Notes: generated from the letters alone by a model not told the origin. Shown: positions 8,318 to 16,996, numbered from the stretch's first letter. The stretch: DNA of 64,000 nt from Betaproteobacteria bacterium HGW-Betaproteobacteria-16 (GCA_002840835.1 PHCQ01000023.1:1-64000); one strand, 5' to 3'. Numbers and translations: made by a program.

Positions 8318-8965
8318 TCAGCGCTTGCGCCACACACTCGCCAGCCAGGGCTGTTGCTCAATCGGCAGGCCGGCCGGTCGGTAGAAGTGATCCAGCTCGT
8401 CGAAGCCGGCAGCCGTCACCAGGCTGCGCCAGCTAGGCCAGTCGTGAAACACGCCGTAGCGCTCACCGTTCCAGCCCTCCTGCCCATCGCCGCGCGGGTT
8501 TGAGCTGAACAGCACGCCGCCTGGCCGCAGGCAGGCGTGCAGTTGTCGCAGCACCTGCGGCAGCACCTGGCGGGGCACATGGAACAGCACGGCGTTGGCA
8601 AACACACCGTCGAAACGCTCTGCAAGCAGATCAAGTTGCAGAAAGCTCTGCTCCAGCACCTCGCAGCCGCTGTGCAGTCGCGCCATCGCCGCCGCGCTGG
8701 GCGCGCCCTCCAGGCCCACGGCGCGGTGGCCCAGCGCTTTGAAGGTGCACAGGTCGCGCCCCGGCCCGCAGCCGAAATCCAGCAGGTCAAAGGGCGGTGG
8801 CCCGGCCATGTGCTTCAGCAGCGCCGCGATGTTCTGGCTCACGTCGTGATCGCGCGTGCCTTCCCAGTAGCTCTGGGCGTGCTGTTCGTAATGCGCCAGG
8901 GTGCGCGCGGCGACTTGTTGCAGGTGCGACAAACTCACACTGGTGTTCCTATGCTCATCTCTCAA
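8318..8965 (-). CDS. Class I SAM-dependent methyltransferase
   Basis: The 215-residue protein has the methyltransferase fold: motif I LLDFGCGPGRDL, an acidic residue at the end of the next strand (AVGLEGA), FDGVFANAVLFHVP as motif II/post-II and LRPGGVLFSSNPRGDG as motif III. The N-terminal helix (LAHYEQHAQSYWEGTRDHD) resembles small-molecule methyltransferases. The substrate is unknown. The gene is divergent from the RidA homologue. Confidence 0.8.
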   Translation of the reverse strand: MRDEHRNTSVSLSHLQQVAARTLAHYEQHAQSYWEGTRDHDVSQNIAALLKHMAGPPPFDLLDFGCGPGRDLCTFKALGHRAVGLEGAPSAAAMARLHSGCEVLEQSFLQLDLLAERFDGVFANAVLFHVPRQVLPQVLRQLHACLRPGGVLFSSNPRGDGQEGWNGERYGVFHDWPSWRSLVTAAGFDELDHFYRPAGLPIEQQPWLASVWRKR

Positions 8966-9055
8966 ATCGGTCTTATGCTGGCATTCATGGGGGGCGAATG
9001 AGTTCTAGCCTTTTTATAGAGAGGACTCCCCCCGGAAAGTCCAAGCGATCCTCTC

Positions 9056-9502
9056 ATGCCAAAACATCAGGCCTCACGAATCCTCACTGTCCCGATCAAG
9101 CGAATGAACGAACTTGAAACAAATGCCGGACTGGCGGCCACACCGGGCTACGAGTACGCCAGACGTACCGGCAGTCAACTTCATGTCGCCGGGCAGGTGC
9201 CCCACAACTCGTCGGGTCAGCTAGTGGGGATCATGGACCCGTTCGCTCAAGCCGAGCAATGCCTGAACAATCTGAACACGCTGCTCTCCGTCAACGGCTT
9301 CTCTACGCACGACATTCAGCGCCTTGTCGTCTACGTCGTCGGCGAGCAAGAAAACCTCACAAGGGCCTGGGCTGGCGTTCAACAATGGTTCTCTGGAACC
9401 GTTCCCCCGGCAACGCTCCTCGGCGTCGCTTGCCTTGGACATCCCGGCCAACTGGTTGAGGTGGACGCAACTGTCATCAAGAACACACCTCAGGCTCAGT
9501 GA
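9056..9502 (+). CDS. RidA/YjgF-family protein lacking the catalytic Arg
   Basis: The product (148 residues, or 132 if the ATG at 9104 is used) has the chorismate-mutase-like RidA fold: GSQLHVAGQVP, DPFAQAEQCLNNLNTLL and VEVDATVIKN. The arginine that precedes the penultimate strand in true RidA imine deaminases (P-A-R) is replaced here by Thr (PPATLLGVACL). It therefore probably belongs to a non-deaminase Rid subgroup. Neither start has a strong ribosome-binding site. Confidence 0.75.
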   Translation: MPKHQASRILTVPIKRMNELETNAGLAATPGYEYARRTGSQLHVAGQVPHNSSGQLVGIMDPFAQAEQCLNNLNTLLSVNGFSTHDIQRLVVYVVGEQENLTRAWAGVQQWFSGTVPPATLLGVACLGHPGQLVEVDATVIKNTPQAQ

Positions 9503-9845
9503 GGCAAGCATTCCAATCCACCGGACCTCTGGAGAGCTGCGCTTGCCTTCGTCCGGTGAGTTTCAACGTTGGACAACTGTTTTTCTCGTCTGAAGGTCGA
9601 CTGCTTCTGGCCGGGATCGGGTTTCGCCAAAGGTAACCAGCAGTTGACGATGGTCAGCAGGACCATCAAGCCGAAGATCAGCTACTTGGTGCGCCGCGAG
9701 CTCACACTTTCGGCCAGAGGCAGTCCGCCCACTTTTAAGGGAGACCAATCGATCCATGACCTTTGATCTGATTTTTTCTGGGCGGAGTTAGATCAGCGCT
9801 TTGCGCTTCAGATTTAACTCTGCTCTGCGTGGCAATGCTTTCTTC
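9503..9845. other. Non-coding stretch with a hairpin
   Basis: No gene is recognised. The right part holds an imperfect hairpin (9785-9820), described separately. Confidence 0.4.
9785..9820. other. Hairpin downstream of the lipoprotein gene
   Basis: GAGTTA..AGCGC pairs with GCGCT..TAACTC around a TTT loop, with internal mismatches. It lies 25 bases beyond the lipoprotein stop codon. There is no U-run in the direction of that gene, so an intrinsic terminator is not established. Confidence 0.35.
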
Positions 9846-10585
9846 TCAATCGGATTTTTTCTCGCTGCCTTCGGCATAAATTTTGAGTGGAAGGTTGTCG
9901 AACTTAACTTCGACTAGATATGGATAGTCCTGCTTTAATTCCTTGATTGACTCTTTGTATCGATTGGAGAAGCTGAGTACTGGGGTGGTTTTGCTGAATT
10001 TGGCGGGAGTTTGGCCAATAAACGTTGTATGTCCCAAATTGGGGTGCTGGCCAACCAGTTGGTCAAGTGACCGGTAATCGGAGGGGGTTTTTCTTTTGCC
10101 AGGATGCTAATGTGTCCAATATAGACGCCTTTACCGGCTTCGACTTTGAATGCTTCACTTGAGATGGGGAAGTGAATTCCTGCCCCGATAATTCCCGGCA
10201 TGGATGAACCAACAATACCTGTCAATCTGTAAGTTCCAGCAGGCAGGATGGCTATTGCAGGCATGTCTGTCCGACCTTTCTTTATTCCGTCGCCCATGCC
10301 GACGCCAGGTCCTGGAAAGTATGTCATACCTCCCTCGAATGTATCCTTTCCGCTTTTACCGAGTTCCACAACAGACCCTGAAAGATAGCCGCCGAGTTTC
10401 CAAGGGCCCCATTTCGGATTGAACTCATTGGTCATGTCCAGAGACATGGCCACAACCCCATGCTTGACAAGGCTGGGATCCTCGGGGCCGCGAGGATTTA
10501 GAGCATGAGGTCCTGTTGATGCGCAAGAGGCTACGAAGGTCGAAATGAGCAGTACGGCGAACAATTGGAGATGGCGATGTGACAT
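9846..10585 (-). pseudogene. Lipoprotein gene with probable single-base frameshift
   Basis: The first frame (10585 to about 10095) encodes a signal peptide with lipobox VASC (Cys 21) and a soluble domain rich in Gly and Pro. After AKEK the frame reads an unlikely tail and stops at 9935. Adding one base to the A5C5 run (minus strand, about 10083-10092) continues instead as TPSDYRSLDQLVGQHPNLGH and ends at 9846 with a natural-looking C-terminus (...YAEGSEKKSD). I read this as one outer-membrane lipoprotein of about 245 residues with a homopolymer frameshift, either a real mutation or a sequencing error. No family is recognised. Confidence 0.6.
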
Positions 10586-10718
10586 AAAGTGTTTCGGTAT
10601 AAAAATAATGGATTGTTGCTAGCAATACTTGGCCAATTGCGACAACGCCTGTTCGACAATGCAGTTCCCAAGCCCGTACATGTAAGCGATTGTTCGTGGA
10701 ACGCGTGCATTCAAAGCG

Positions 10719-10746
10719 AAGACCCTGTCAGATTTAACAGGGTCTT
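10719..10746. other. Perfect 10-bp hairpin
   Basis: AAGACCCTGT and ACAGGGTCTT are exact reverse complements around an eight-base loop. No U-run follows on either strand, so it is not a standard intrinsic terminator. It could be a protein-binding palindrome or a relic. Confidence 0.5.
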
Positions 10747-10787
10747 GGTGTGATGAAATTCACAGACTTTAGATACCCGCTTCGGGC

Positions 10788-10990
10788 TCAGGGCGTGAGT
10801 TCGGCCCTTCGAGCAGCTGACATTCGGCCGCGATTTGGCGGGGCAAAATTCGGCCCGCCAGGCTGGAGGACCACAGCTCCCTCGACACCAGTCATTGACG
10901 CTGCCGCGCTGCCAGGTGAGGCGATGACGGCTCCGTGCTAGGCATCGTGACCCCAGCTCCTGGCCGCGACCGACGGCAATCGCTGCTCCT
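10788..10990 (+). repeat. Dispersed repeat, family A copy 2
   Basis: Aligns with 4397-4595 over about 200 bases in the same orientation, with the same terminal words (GTGAGTTC at the left; GCGACCGACGGCAATCGCTGC at the right, differing by one base from copy 1). Confidence 0.6.
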
Positions 10991-11050
10991 CGTTTATTGA
11001 GAGTTCAGGGGTTGGGCCTTGTCTCGGGAAGATGCTTTGGGCGGGCGGCC

Positions 11051-11087
11051 CCCTCACCCCAGCCCTCTCCGCAGAGGGGCGAGCGAG
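11051..11087. repeat. REP-like GC-rich palindrome
   Basis: CCCTCACCCCAGCCCTCT followed by CCGC and AGAGGGGCGAG forms a hairpin (CCCTCT/AGAGGG core at 11063-11078). Similar short palindromes are common between genes in many proteobacteria. Confidence 0.5.
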
Positions 11088-11139
11088 TCCAGGCATTGCT
11101 CGCCGCCTCTATAGGTCACGCGATGCGCGGTCGGGGCAT

Positions 11140-12180
11140 TCACCCATTCCTGAACAAAAAGCTGTACGCGTTGAGCGCCGGCACGCCGCCCAGGTGGGCG
11201 TAGAGCACGCGGGAGCCTTCGGGGAATTCGCCGCGGCGTACCTTGTCGATCATGCCGTGCATGGACTTGCCTTCGTACACCGGGTCAGTCAGCATGCCTT
11301 CCTGCCGCGCACACAGGCGAATGGCTTCCAGCGTGCCTTCGTTGGGCAGGCCGTATTCGGGGCCGCCGTAGCGCGTGTCCAGCACCACGTCGGCGGCGGT
11401 GATGTCCTGGTTCAGTTCCACCAGTTGGGCGGTGTTCTGTGCAATGCGCAGAATCTGCGCGTGGGTCTTTTCGGGTTTGGCGGAGGCGTCGATGCCGATC
11501 ATCTGGCGCGCGCGGCCGTCTGCCGCAAAGCCCACCACCATGCCAGCCTGCGTGCTGCCCGTCACCGAGCAGACCACGATGTAGTCGAACTGGAAACCCA
11601 ACTCGGCTTCCTGCTGGCGCACCTCTTCGGCAAAGCCCACGAAGCCCAGGCCGCCGTAGGGGTGCTCTGAACAACCGGCGGGCACGGGGAAGGGTTTGCC
11701 GCCGGCCTGGCGCACGTCTTCCATGGCCTGTTCCCAGCTGGGACGAATGCCGATGTCAAAACCCGCCGCGTCCAGCCGCACGTCGGCACCCATGATGCGG
11801 CTCATCTCGATGTTGCCCACGCGGTCGTACACCGCGTCTGAGTAGTTGACCCAGTTCTCTTGCACCAGCACGCACTTCATGCCCAGATGCGCGGCCACGG
11901 CGGCCACCTGGCGCGTCTGGTTGGACTGGATGCCGCCGATGGAGACCAGCGTGTCGTAGCCGCCAGCAATCGCTTCGGGGATCAGGTATTCGAGCTTGCG
12001 CGTCTTGTTGCCGCCGAACGCCAAGCCGCTGTTGCAGTCTTCGCGCTTGGCGTAGAGCTGCACCTTGCCGCCCAGGTGCTTGCTGAGCCGTTTGAGGTGC
12101 TGGATGGGGCTGGGGCCAAAAGTGAGCGGGTAGCGGGGAAACTTCTGCAGGTTCAGGGTGTGGGTGGTGGCGGTGGTCAT
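11140..12180 (-). CDS. acdS: 1-aminocyclopropane-1-carboxylate deaminase
   Basis: The enzyme is a PLP-dependent deaminase that cleaves the ethylene precursor ACC to 2-oxobutyrate and ammonia in the cytoplasm. From the ATG at 12180 it has 346 residues, close to the family length. Family hallmarks are in place: PLP lysine in GGNKTRK (Lys59), Ser86 in GGIQSNQ, Tyr302-Glu303 in DPVYEGKS and Leu330 in [10 protein letters not shown]. The Glu and Leu distinguish true ACC deaminases from D-cysteine desulfhydrase homologues. The upstream ATG at 12255 is unlikely because similarity starts at the chosen start. It is divergent from its Lrp-type regulator. ACC deaminase suggests plant association or soil life. 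Confidence 0.95.
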   Translation of the reverse strand: MTTATTHTLNLQKFPRYPLTFGPSPIQHLKRLSKHLGGKVQLYAKREDCNSGLAFGGNKTRKLEYLIPEAIAGGYDTLVSIGGIQSNQTRQVAAVAAHLGMKCVLVQENWVNYSDAVYDRVGNIEMSRIMGADVRLDAAGFDIGIRPSWEQAMEDVRQAGGKPFPVPAGCSEHPYGGLGFVGFAEEVRQQEAELGFQFDYIVVCSVTGSTQAGMVVGFAADGRARQMIGIDASAKPEKTHAQILRIAQNTAQLVELNQDITAADVVLDTRYGGPEYGLPNEGTLEAIRLCARQEGMLTDPVYEGKSMHGMIDKVRRGEFPEGSRVLYAHLGGVPALNAYSFLFRNG

Positions 12181-12420
12181 GTCGGTGGTCCAGATGTTGA
12201 GGAGCGGTTGCAGCCCGGGTGCGTACAGCGTCATGGCGGCAAAGCACGTGGGCATGGGGCGAACTCCGGTGGGGTGAAAACGAAGTTCATCGTAGGGCGA
12301 CAGCGTTGCTACGAATTGCCAATTGACCTTCAGAAATCAGCCTTTGATGCTCATTTCTTGTCATCCATCGAATAGATGGTGTGAAATGGCCGCCTGACGC
12401 AACAAATGAAGATTTCAGCT
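12181..12420. promoter_or_regulatory. acdS-acdR divergent regulatory region
   Basis: The 240-base gap between the two divergent starts should hold both promoters. It is AT-richer than its surroundings near 12330-12400. A short inverted repeat CCATC-GAATA-GATGG (12365-12379) lies near the regulator start and is a candidate Lrp-type site; known acdS genes are activated by such a regulator from this gap. Confidence 0.45.
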
Positions 12421-12894
12421 ATGGAAACACCGCTTGACCGCATCGACCGCAAACTGCTGGAGCTGCTGCAGCAAGACGCCTCGCTGCCCAACCTGGAGCT
12501 GGCCGAACGCACCCACCTCAGCCCGCCGGCCTGTTCGCGGCGCGTGGCGCGGTTGCGGGCATCGGGCGTGATCCGCAAGACGGTGGCCCTGGTGGACCCG
12601 CGCGCGCTGGGTTACACGGGGCTGGTGATCATTGGCGTGGTGCTGGACAGGTCCACACCCGATTCGTTCGCCGCGTTCGAGAAGGCCGCGGCCGGGCTTA
12701 CCGGCTGCCTGGAGGTGCAGCTGGTGACCGGCGAATTTGATTACTTCGTCAAGCTGCGCATCCAGGGCATCGACTCGTTCAACGACATGCACAGCGCCCA
12801 GCTGATCGCGCTGCCGGGCGTGCGGCAGGTGCGCACGTTTGTGTGCCTGAAGGAAGTGTTTGAGACGACGGTGTTACCGGTGCCTGCCGCCTGA
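12421..12894 (+). CDS. acdR: Lrp/AsnC-family regulator of ACC deaminase
   Basis: The 157-residue protein (162 if the ATG at 12406 is used) has an AsnC-type helix-turn-helix (LDRIDRKLLELLQQD, LAERTHLSPPACSRRVARLR) and a C-terminal RAM ligand-binding domain (VTGEFDYFVKLRIQGIDSF). It is transcribed away from acdS across 240 bases, the standard acdR/acdS arrangement in Proteobacteria, where the Lrp-type protein activates acdS in the presence of ACC. The assignment to acdR rests on that context. Confidence 0.85.
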   Translation: METPLDRIDRKLLELLQQDASLPNLELAERTHLSPPACSRRVARLRASGVIRKTVALVDPRALGYTGLVIIGVVLDRSTPDSFAAFEKAAAGLTGCLEVQLVTGEFDYFVKLRIQGIDSFNDMHSAQLIALPGVRQVRTFVCLKEVFETTVLPVPAA

Positions 12895-12900
12895 AGCTCT

Positions 12901-13872
12901 CTACAGGTCCAGAACCAGCCGTGCGCTGCTGGCCCGGGAGCAGCACGGCAGAAACTGGTCGCAGGCCTCGCGCTCTTCCTCTGTGAGGTACTGGTCGCGG
13001 TGGTCGGGCTTGCCGGCTTTCACGCCGGTCAGGCAGGTACCGCAGATGCCTTGTTCGCACGACATGGGAATGTCCAGGCCTGCTTCGTGCAGGGCGGCCA
13101 GGGCGGTCTGGTCGGCGCGCACCGGGATCACCCGCCCGGTGCTGGCAATCTCCATTTCAAAGCTGCCGTCGCCGGTGTGGTCCACCGGTGCGGCGGCGAA
13201 GTACTCGCGGTGCAGGCGTTCTTCGGGCCAGCCGGCGGCGCGGCCGGCGTTCAGCACCGCGTCCATGAAGCCTTGCGGCCCGCACACATACAGGTGCGTG
13301 CCGGCCGGTGCCTGGGCCAGCGTGGCGGCGATGTCCAGCTTCTGGGCGGCGTCGCCGTCGTCGAAGTGGTGGTGGGCCTTCTGCGCATAGCTGGCGGCGG
13401 TGATGCGCGGCACAAAGGGCGTGCGGTCGCGCGAGCGGGTGCAATGGTGCAGTTCAAAGCTGGCGCCCTGGGCGCTCAGGTGCTCGGCCATGGCCAGCAG
13501 GGGCGTGATGCCGATGCCGCCGGCCAGCAGCAGGTGGTGGGGCGCGTTGTCGCTCAAGGCAAACAGGTTGCGCGGCGTGCTGATGTCCAGCTCGGTGCCT
13601 TCGTGCAGGGTTTCGTGCACCGCCTGTGAGCCGCCGCGTGAGGCTGCGTCGCGCAGCACCCCGATCTGGTAGCGGTGCGTTTCGCCCGGCCGGTTGCACA
13701 GCGAGTACTGGCGCACCAGCCCACCGGGCAGGTGCACGTCAACGTGTGCACCGGCGGTGAAGGCGGGCATGGTGGTGCCTTCCACGGGCACGAGTTCCAG
13801 GCTGCAGATGTCTTGCGCCTCGGTGCTGCGGCTGGCCACGCGCACCCGCAGCGTGTCCGTGTGAACGCTCAT
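12901..13872 (-). CDS. vanB: Rieske oxygenase reductase, vanillate demethylase type
   Basis: This 323-residue reductase passes electrons from NAD(P)H to the oxygenase. It has an FMN/FAD-binding N-terminal domain (RQYSLCNRP), an NAD-binding domain (LLLAGGIGITPLLAMAEHL, YVCGPQGFMDAVL) and a C-terminal plant-type 2Fe-2S domain with CEQGICGTC and a later Cys pair in FLPCC. The start overlaps the vanA stop as ATGA (13869-13872), so the two are translationally coupled. A longer in-frame reading through vanA is a shadow. It ends six bases from the convergent acdR stop. Confidence 0.9.
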   Translation of the reverse strand: MSVHTDTLRVRVASRSTEAQDICSLELVPVEGTTMPAFTAGAHVDVHLPGGLVRQYSLCNRPGETHRYQIGVLRDAASRGGSQAVHETLHEGTELDISTPRNLFALSDNAPHHLLLAGGIGITPLLAMAEHLSAQGASFELHHCTRSRDRTPFVPRITAASYAQKAHHHFDDGDAAQKLDIAATLAQAPAGTHLYVCGPQGFMDAVLNAGRAAGWPEERLHREYFAAAPVDHTGDGSFEMEIASTGRVIPVRADQTALAALHEAGLDIPMSCEQGICGTCLTGVKAGKPDHRDQYLTEEEREACDQFLPCCSRASSARLVLDL

Positions 13873-14906
13873 GCCACCACCGCCTGTTCGGCCGCCATCA
13901 CGCGGTCGATCACCTTGCGCGACTGCACGCCGCCGGTGTCGATGTTGAGCATGAGCAGCTTGCGGTCGGGGTAGGTGCTGATGTTCTTCTGCTGGCGCTC
14001 CAGCATTTCCATGTCTTCGGCAAAGATCTTGCCCTGGCCTTCGCGGATTTGGGCCGTCAGCGCCTTGTCGCCCGGGTTGAACTGGCGCGCCATGCCCCAG
14101 AAGTAGTGCATCGAGGTGTCGGTCTCGGGCGTGATGAAGTCGACCACCACGCTGTACACCTTGTGTTCGGCCGGTGCGTCGTAGCCGCCATGGCCGGCAT
14201 GGGCCACGCCCACCTCGATCATGATGTGGCTGGGCGGCGTGAAGCGGCAGATCTGCCAGCGGTCCACCGGCACGTCGTCGGCCAGGCCCTTGGCGCGCAG
14301 TGCGGCCTTCCAGAACGGCGGCGCGATGATGTTTTCCATGAAGCGGCTGGTGACCACTTCGTCGCCGTTGACCGTGGTCTTGCACGGCGTTTCGTCGATC
14401 TCTTTCTGGCCGATGCTGGTGGAATGCACGTAGGTCTCGTGCGTGAGGTCCATCAGGTTGTCGACCATGAGCTTGTAGTTGGCCTTCACGTGGTACAGGC
14501 CGCCGCCGTAGGCCCACTCGGGGTTGTCGTACCAGACCATGTGCGGAATGAGCGCCGGGTCGGCCTTGGTCTTGTCGCCGGGCCACACCCAGATGAAGCC
14601 ATAGCGTTCCACCACGGGGAAGCTGCGGATGGCGGGGAAGCCGCCCACGCGCTGGCCGGGCATGGCCACCGTCTTTCCGTCGCAGCCCATTTCCAGGCCG
14701 TGGTAGCCGCAGACCAGCTTGCCTTCGCACACATAACCCAGAGACAGCGGCGCGCCCCGGTGCGGGCAGAAGTCTTCCACCGCCGCCACCTGGCCGGGCT
14801 GTGGCCGGTAGAACACGATGGCCTGGTTGCAGATGGTGCGACCCAGGGGTTTTTCGTTGATCTCGTCGGCCGTGCAGGCCACATACCAGGTGAGGGTGGG
14901 GAACAT
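13869..14906 (-). CDS. vanA: Rieske oxygenase large subunit, vanillate demethylase type
   Basis: The 345-residue protein has the Rieske 2Fe-2S motif Cys47-Pro-His49 ... Cys66-Gly-Tyr-His69 and the mononuclear iron site around DLTHETYVH (His156, His161), with a nearby Asp-Asn pair. Similarity is strongest to VanA-type O-demethylases, which release formaldehyde from methoxy-aromatics such as vanillate; close relatives attack other substrates (toluenesulfonate, dicamba), so the substrate is likely but not certain. It forms an operon with vanB and lies downstream of a MarR-type gene, with palindromic operators 46-82 bases before the start. Confidence 0.85.
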   Translation of the reverse strand: MFPTLTWYVACTADEINEKPLGRTICNQAIVFYRPQPGQVAAVEDFCPHRGAPLSLGYVCEGKLVCGYHGLEMGCDGKTVAMPGQRVGGFPAIRSFPVVERYGFIWVWPGDKTKADPALIPHMVWYDNPEWAYGGGLYHVKANYKLMVDNLMDLTHETYVHSTSIGQKEIDETPCKTTVNGDEVVTSRFMENIIAPPFWKAALRAKGLADDVPVDRWQICRFTPPSHIMIEVGVAHAGHGGYDAPAEHKVYSVVVDFITPETDTSMHYFWGMARQFNPGDKALTAQIREGQGKIFAEDMEMLERQQKNISTYPDRKLLMLNIDTGGVQSRKVIDRVMAAEQAVVA

Positions 14907-14951
14907 GGTGGGGTCCTTGTCGGTGTGTGCGTCGTGGGAATGCGGATCTTC

Positions 14952-14988
14952 ATTCAGTATGCTGAATGACGTTCATTGTACGGAATGA
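14952..14988 (-). promoter_or_regulatory. Palindromic operators upstream of vanA
   Basis: ATTCAG-TATG-CTGAAT (14952-14967) is a perfect inverted repeat, followed six bases on by TCATT-GTACGG-AATGA (14973-14988). Both share the CATT...AATG pattern. Such 16-base palindromes suit a dimeric MarR repressor, and the gene just upstream is of that family. Confidence 0.65.
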
Positions 14989-14995
14989 CGGCTTG

Positions 14996-15031
14996 AAAAA
15001 AAAGGGGCTCAGGCCTCGGGTAAACCCTAGG
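14996..15031 (-). terminator. Possible terminator between marR and vanA
   Basis: On the minus strand an imperfect stem (CCTAGGG/CCCGAGG around TTTA) overlaps the marR stop codon and is followed about ten bases on by eight T. The distance from stem to T-run is long, so termination may be weak. Confidence 0.3.
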
Positions 15032-15503
15032 CTTCGCGAGATTTGCCCGGCGGTTCGGCGCGGGCAGCGTCGTTCAAATGCACGAACTTGCGCAGCAGGG
15101 CCAGGAACTGCGCCTGCTCGTCGGCAGACAGCGGCTCCAGCAGGCGGTGGTACATGGGCGCGACGCGGGGCAGCATGTCCTGCAGCATGGCTTCACCTGC
15201 CGGGGTGAGGCGCAAGGCGCGCTGGCGCCGCGCCAGCAGCTCGCGCACGATCCAGCCCTTGGCTTCCAGCCGGGTGGCGATGTCGGCGGTGGTGGAGGTG
15301 TCGAGCGCGACCTTGTCGGCCAGGGTGACCTGGTCGATGCCGGGGTGGTCTTGCAGCGCGCGCAGGATGGCGTACTGCACCGGTGTGATCTCGCGTCCGT
15401 GGGTGTCGTGGAAGGTGGACACGGCGAGCTGGTGGGCGCGACGGATCAGATGCCCGGGCTCAGCGTGCAGGGCGGGTGCTGGAGGGTTCTTGGGGGTGGG
15501 CAT
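15027..15503 (-). CDS. MarR-family transcriptional regulator
   Basis: The 158-residue protein has a MarR winged-helix domain: ITPVQYAILRALQDHPGIDQ, TLADKVALDTSTTADIATRL as recognition helix region and the wing RRQRALRLTPAGEAML. The ATG at 15503 is used because the upstream extension (to 15620) is basic and low in complexity. It lies upstream of vanA-vanB on the same strand and probably represses them through the palindromes at 14952-14988. An aromatic acid inducer would be expected. Confidence 0.85.
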   Translation of the reverse strand: MPTPKNPPAPALHAEPGHLIRRAHQLAVSTFHDTHGREITPVQYAILRALQDHPGIDQVTLADKVALDTSTTADIATRLEAKGWIVRELLARRQRALRLTPAGEAMLQDMLPRVAPMYHRLLEPLSADEQAQFLALLRKFVHLNDAARAEPPGKSREA

Positions 15504-15606
15504 GGCTCGGGTCAGGTGGCGTGGTCGGGGCACTATACGAGATGGGGCGGCAAGCCCTTTCGCGCAGCGCCTGCAGCGCGAGGCTGTCCGGCTCACAATG
15601 GCCCGC

Positions 15607-16482
15607 ATGAACGACACCACTGCCTACACTCCACCCCAAGTCTGGTCGCCTCCCAAAGAAAGCGGCGGCCGTTTCGCCAACATCAACCGCCCGGTGGCGG
15701 GCGCCACGCACGACAAGGCCTTGCCCGTGGGCAAGCACCCGCTGCAGCTGTACTCGCTGGGCACACCCAACGGCGCGAAGGTCACGGTGATGCTGGAAGA
15801 GCTGCTGCAGGCGGGCCACACTGGCGCCGAATACGACGCCTGGCTCATCCGCATCAACGAAGGCGAACAGTTCGGCAGCGGTTTCGTGGCCGCGAACCCC
15901 AACTCCAAGATCCCGGTGCTGGTGGACCACAGCGGCGCCACACCCCAGCGCGTGTTTGAGTCCGGTGCCATCCTGATCTACCTCGCTGAAAAGTTCGGTG
16001 CCTTCCTGCCCACTGAAGGCGCAGCGCGGGCCGAATGCCTGTCGTGGCTGTTCTGGCAGATGGGCAGCGCGCCCTTTCTGGGCGGTGGCTTTGGCCACTT
16101 CTACGCCTATGCGCCCATCAAGATCGAATACGCGATCGACCGCTACGCCATGGAAGTCAAGCGCCAGCTCGATGTGCTCAACCAGCACCTGGCCGAACAG
16201 CACTTCCTCGCGGGTGACGAATACACCATCGCCGACATGGCCGTGTGGCCCTGGTACGGCGCCATGGCCAAAGGCCAGTTGTATGAAGCCGGCGAATTCC
16301 TGCAGGTGCACGAATACACGCATGTGGTCCGCTGGGCGGACGAGATTGCACAGCGGCCCGGCGCCCGGCGGGGCCGCATGGTCAACCGGACCTGGGGCGC
16401 TCCAGAGAGCCAGCTGCACGAGCGGCACGATGCGAGCGACTTCGACACCCGCACGCAGGACAAGATCGCCGAGGCAAGTTGA
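15607..16482 (+). CDS. yghU: Glutathione transferase, YghU family
   Basis: The 291-residue protein is a Nu-class glutathione transferase with thiol/disulfide activity in characterised relatives. It has the long N-terminal arm (NDTTAYTPPQVW), a thioredoxin-like domain with LYSLGTPNGAKVTVMLEEL and NPNSKIPVL, the ESGAILIYLAEKFG motif and an all-helical C-terminal domain (YTIADMAVWPWYG). It diverges from marR. In this position it may help against formaldehyde or aromatic stress, but that is inference. Confidence 0.85.
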   Translation: MNDTTAYTPPQVWSPPKESGGRFANINRPVAGATHDKALPVGKHPLQLYSLGTPNGAKVTVMLEELLQAGHTGAEYDAWLIRINEGEQFGSGFVAANPNSKIPVLVDHSGATPQRVFESGAILIYLAEKFGAFLPTEGAARAECLSWLFWQMGSAPFLGGGFGHFYAYAPIKIEYAIDRYAMEVKRQLDVLNQHLAEQHFLAGDEYTIADMAVWPWYGAMAKGQLYEAGEFLQVHEYTHVVRWADEIAQRPGARRGRMVNRTWGAPESQLHERHDASDFDTRTQDKIAEAS

Positions 16483-16654
16483 GCCGCAGCCGGTGGCGGC
16501 CAATCAAAAGTTCTTCTTTTTGCAGGATGTTGCAGTGCAAGCTTGCGTCGCCCGGGGTTCCTGTGCATAGTGGATTCAAGACATCCCCGTGGCCGCCGGG
16601 AGGTCCTGACCAGCCGGTGGCTTGTGTCAACCAGGAGCAACAGGAGGCTCATTT

Positions 16655-16984
16655 ATGAATTTGACGATCAGCGGTCACCACCTCGAGGTCACGCCCGCCC
16701 TGCGCGGCTACGTCACCACCAAACTCGAACGGATCTCGCGTCACTTTGACCAGGTGGTCGACGTCAAGGTCCTGCTCACGATAGACAACCTCAAGGAGAA
16801 AGACCTGCGTCAGCGCGCCGAATGCAACATCCATGTGAAGGGCAGGGACTTGTTTGCAGAAAGCGCCCACGCCGACCTGTATGCCGCCGTCGATGAGCTG
16901 GCAGACAAACTGGACCGCCAGGTGTTGCGCTACAAAGACAAGTCACAGGATCACCACCATGAGTCGGCGAAACGATTGATGTGA
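16655..16984 (+). CDS. hpf: Ribosome hibernation promoting factor, short form
   Basis: The 109-residue protein is the short HPF/YhbH type: [20 protein letters not shown] at the start, a central [10 protein letters not shown] strand and [15 protein letters not shown] near the end. It binds the 30S subunit and helps form inactive 100S ribosomes in stationary phase. The start follows CAGGAGG. It precedes ptsN and hprK, as in many betaproteobacteria, where rpoN is often just upstream; rpoN is not present here. Two stem-loop terminators follow it. Confidence 0.92.
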   Translation: MNLTISGHHLEVTPALRGYVTTKLERISRHFDQVVDVKVLLTIDNLKEKDLRQRAECNIHVKGRDLFAESAHADLYAAVDELADKLDRQVLRYKDKSQDHHHESAKRLM

Positions 16985-16996
16985 CATCCGTCACGA

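Larger units (their letters stand above)
10586..11139. other. Non-coding stretch with repeats
   Basis: No gene is seen. It contains a perfect short hairpin (10719-10746), copy 2 of dispersed repeat A (10788-10990) and a GC-rich palindromic element (11051-11087). Confidence 0.5.

Noticed and set aside
10719-10746. tRNA or intrinsic terminator at the perfect hairpin
   Set aside because: No cloverleaf can be built around it and no U-run follows on either strand.
12901-14730. Reading vanB as a 609-residue protein
   Set aside because: The first 285 residues are the vanA region read in another frame; the real start is the ATGA overlap at 13872.
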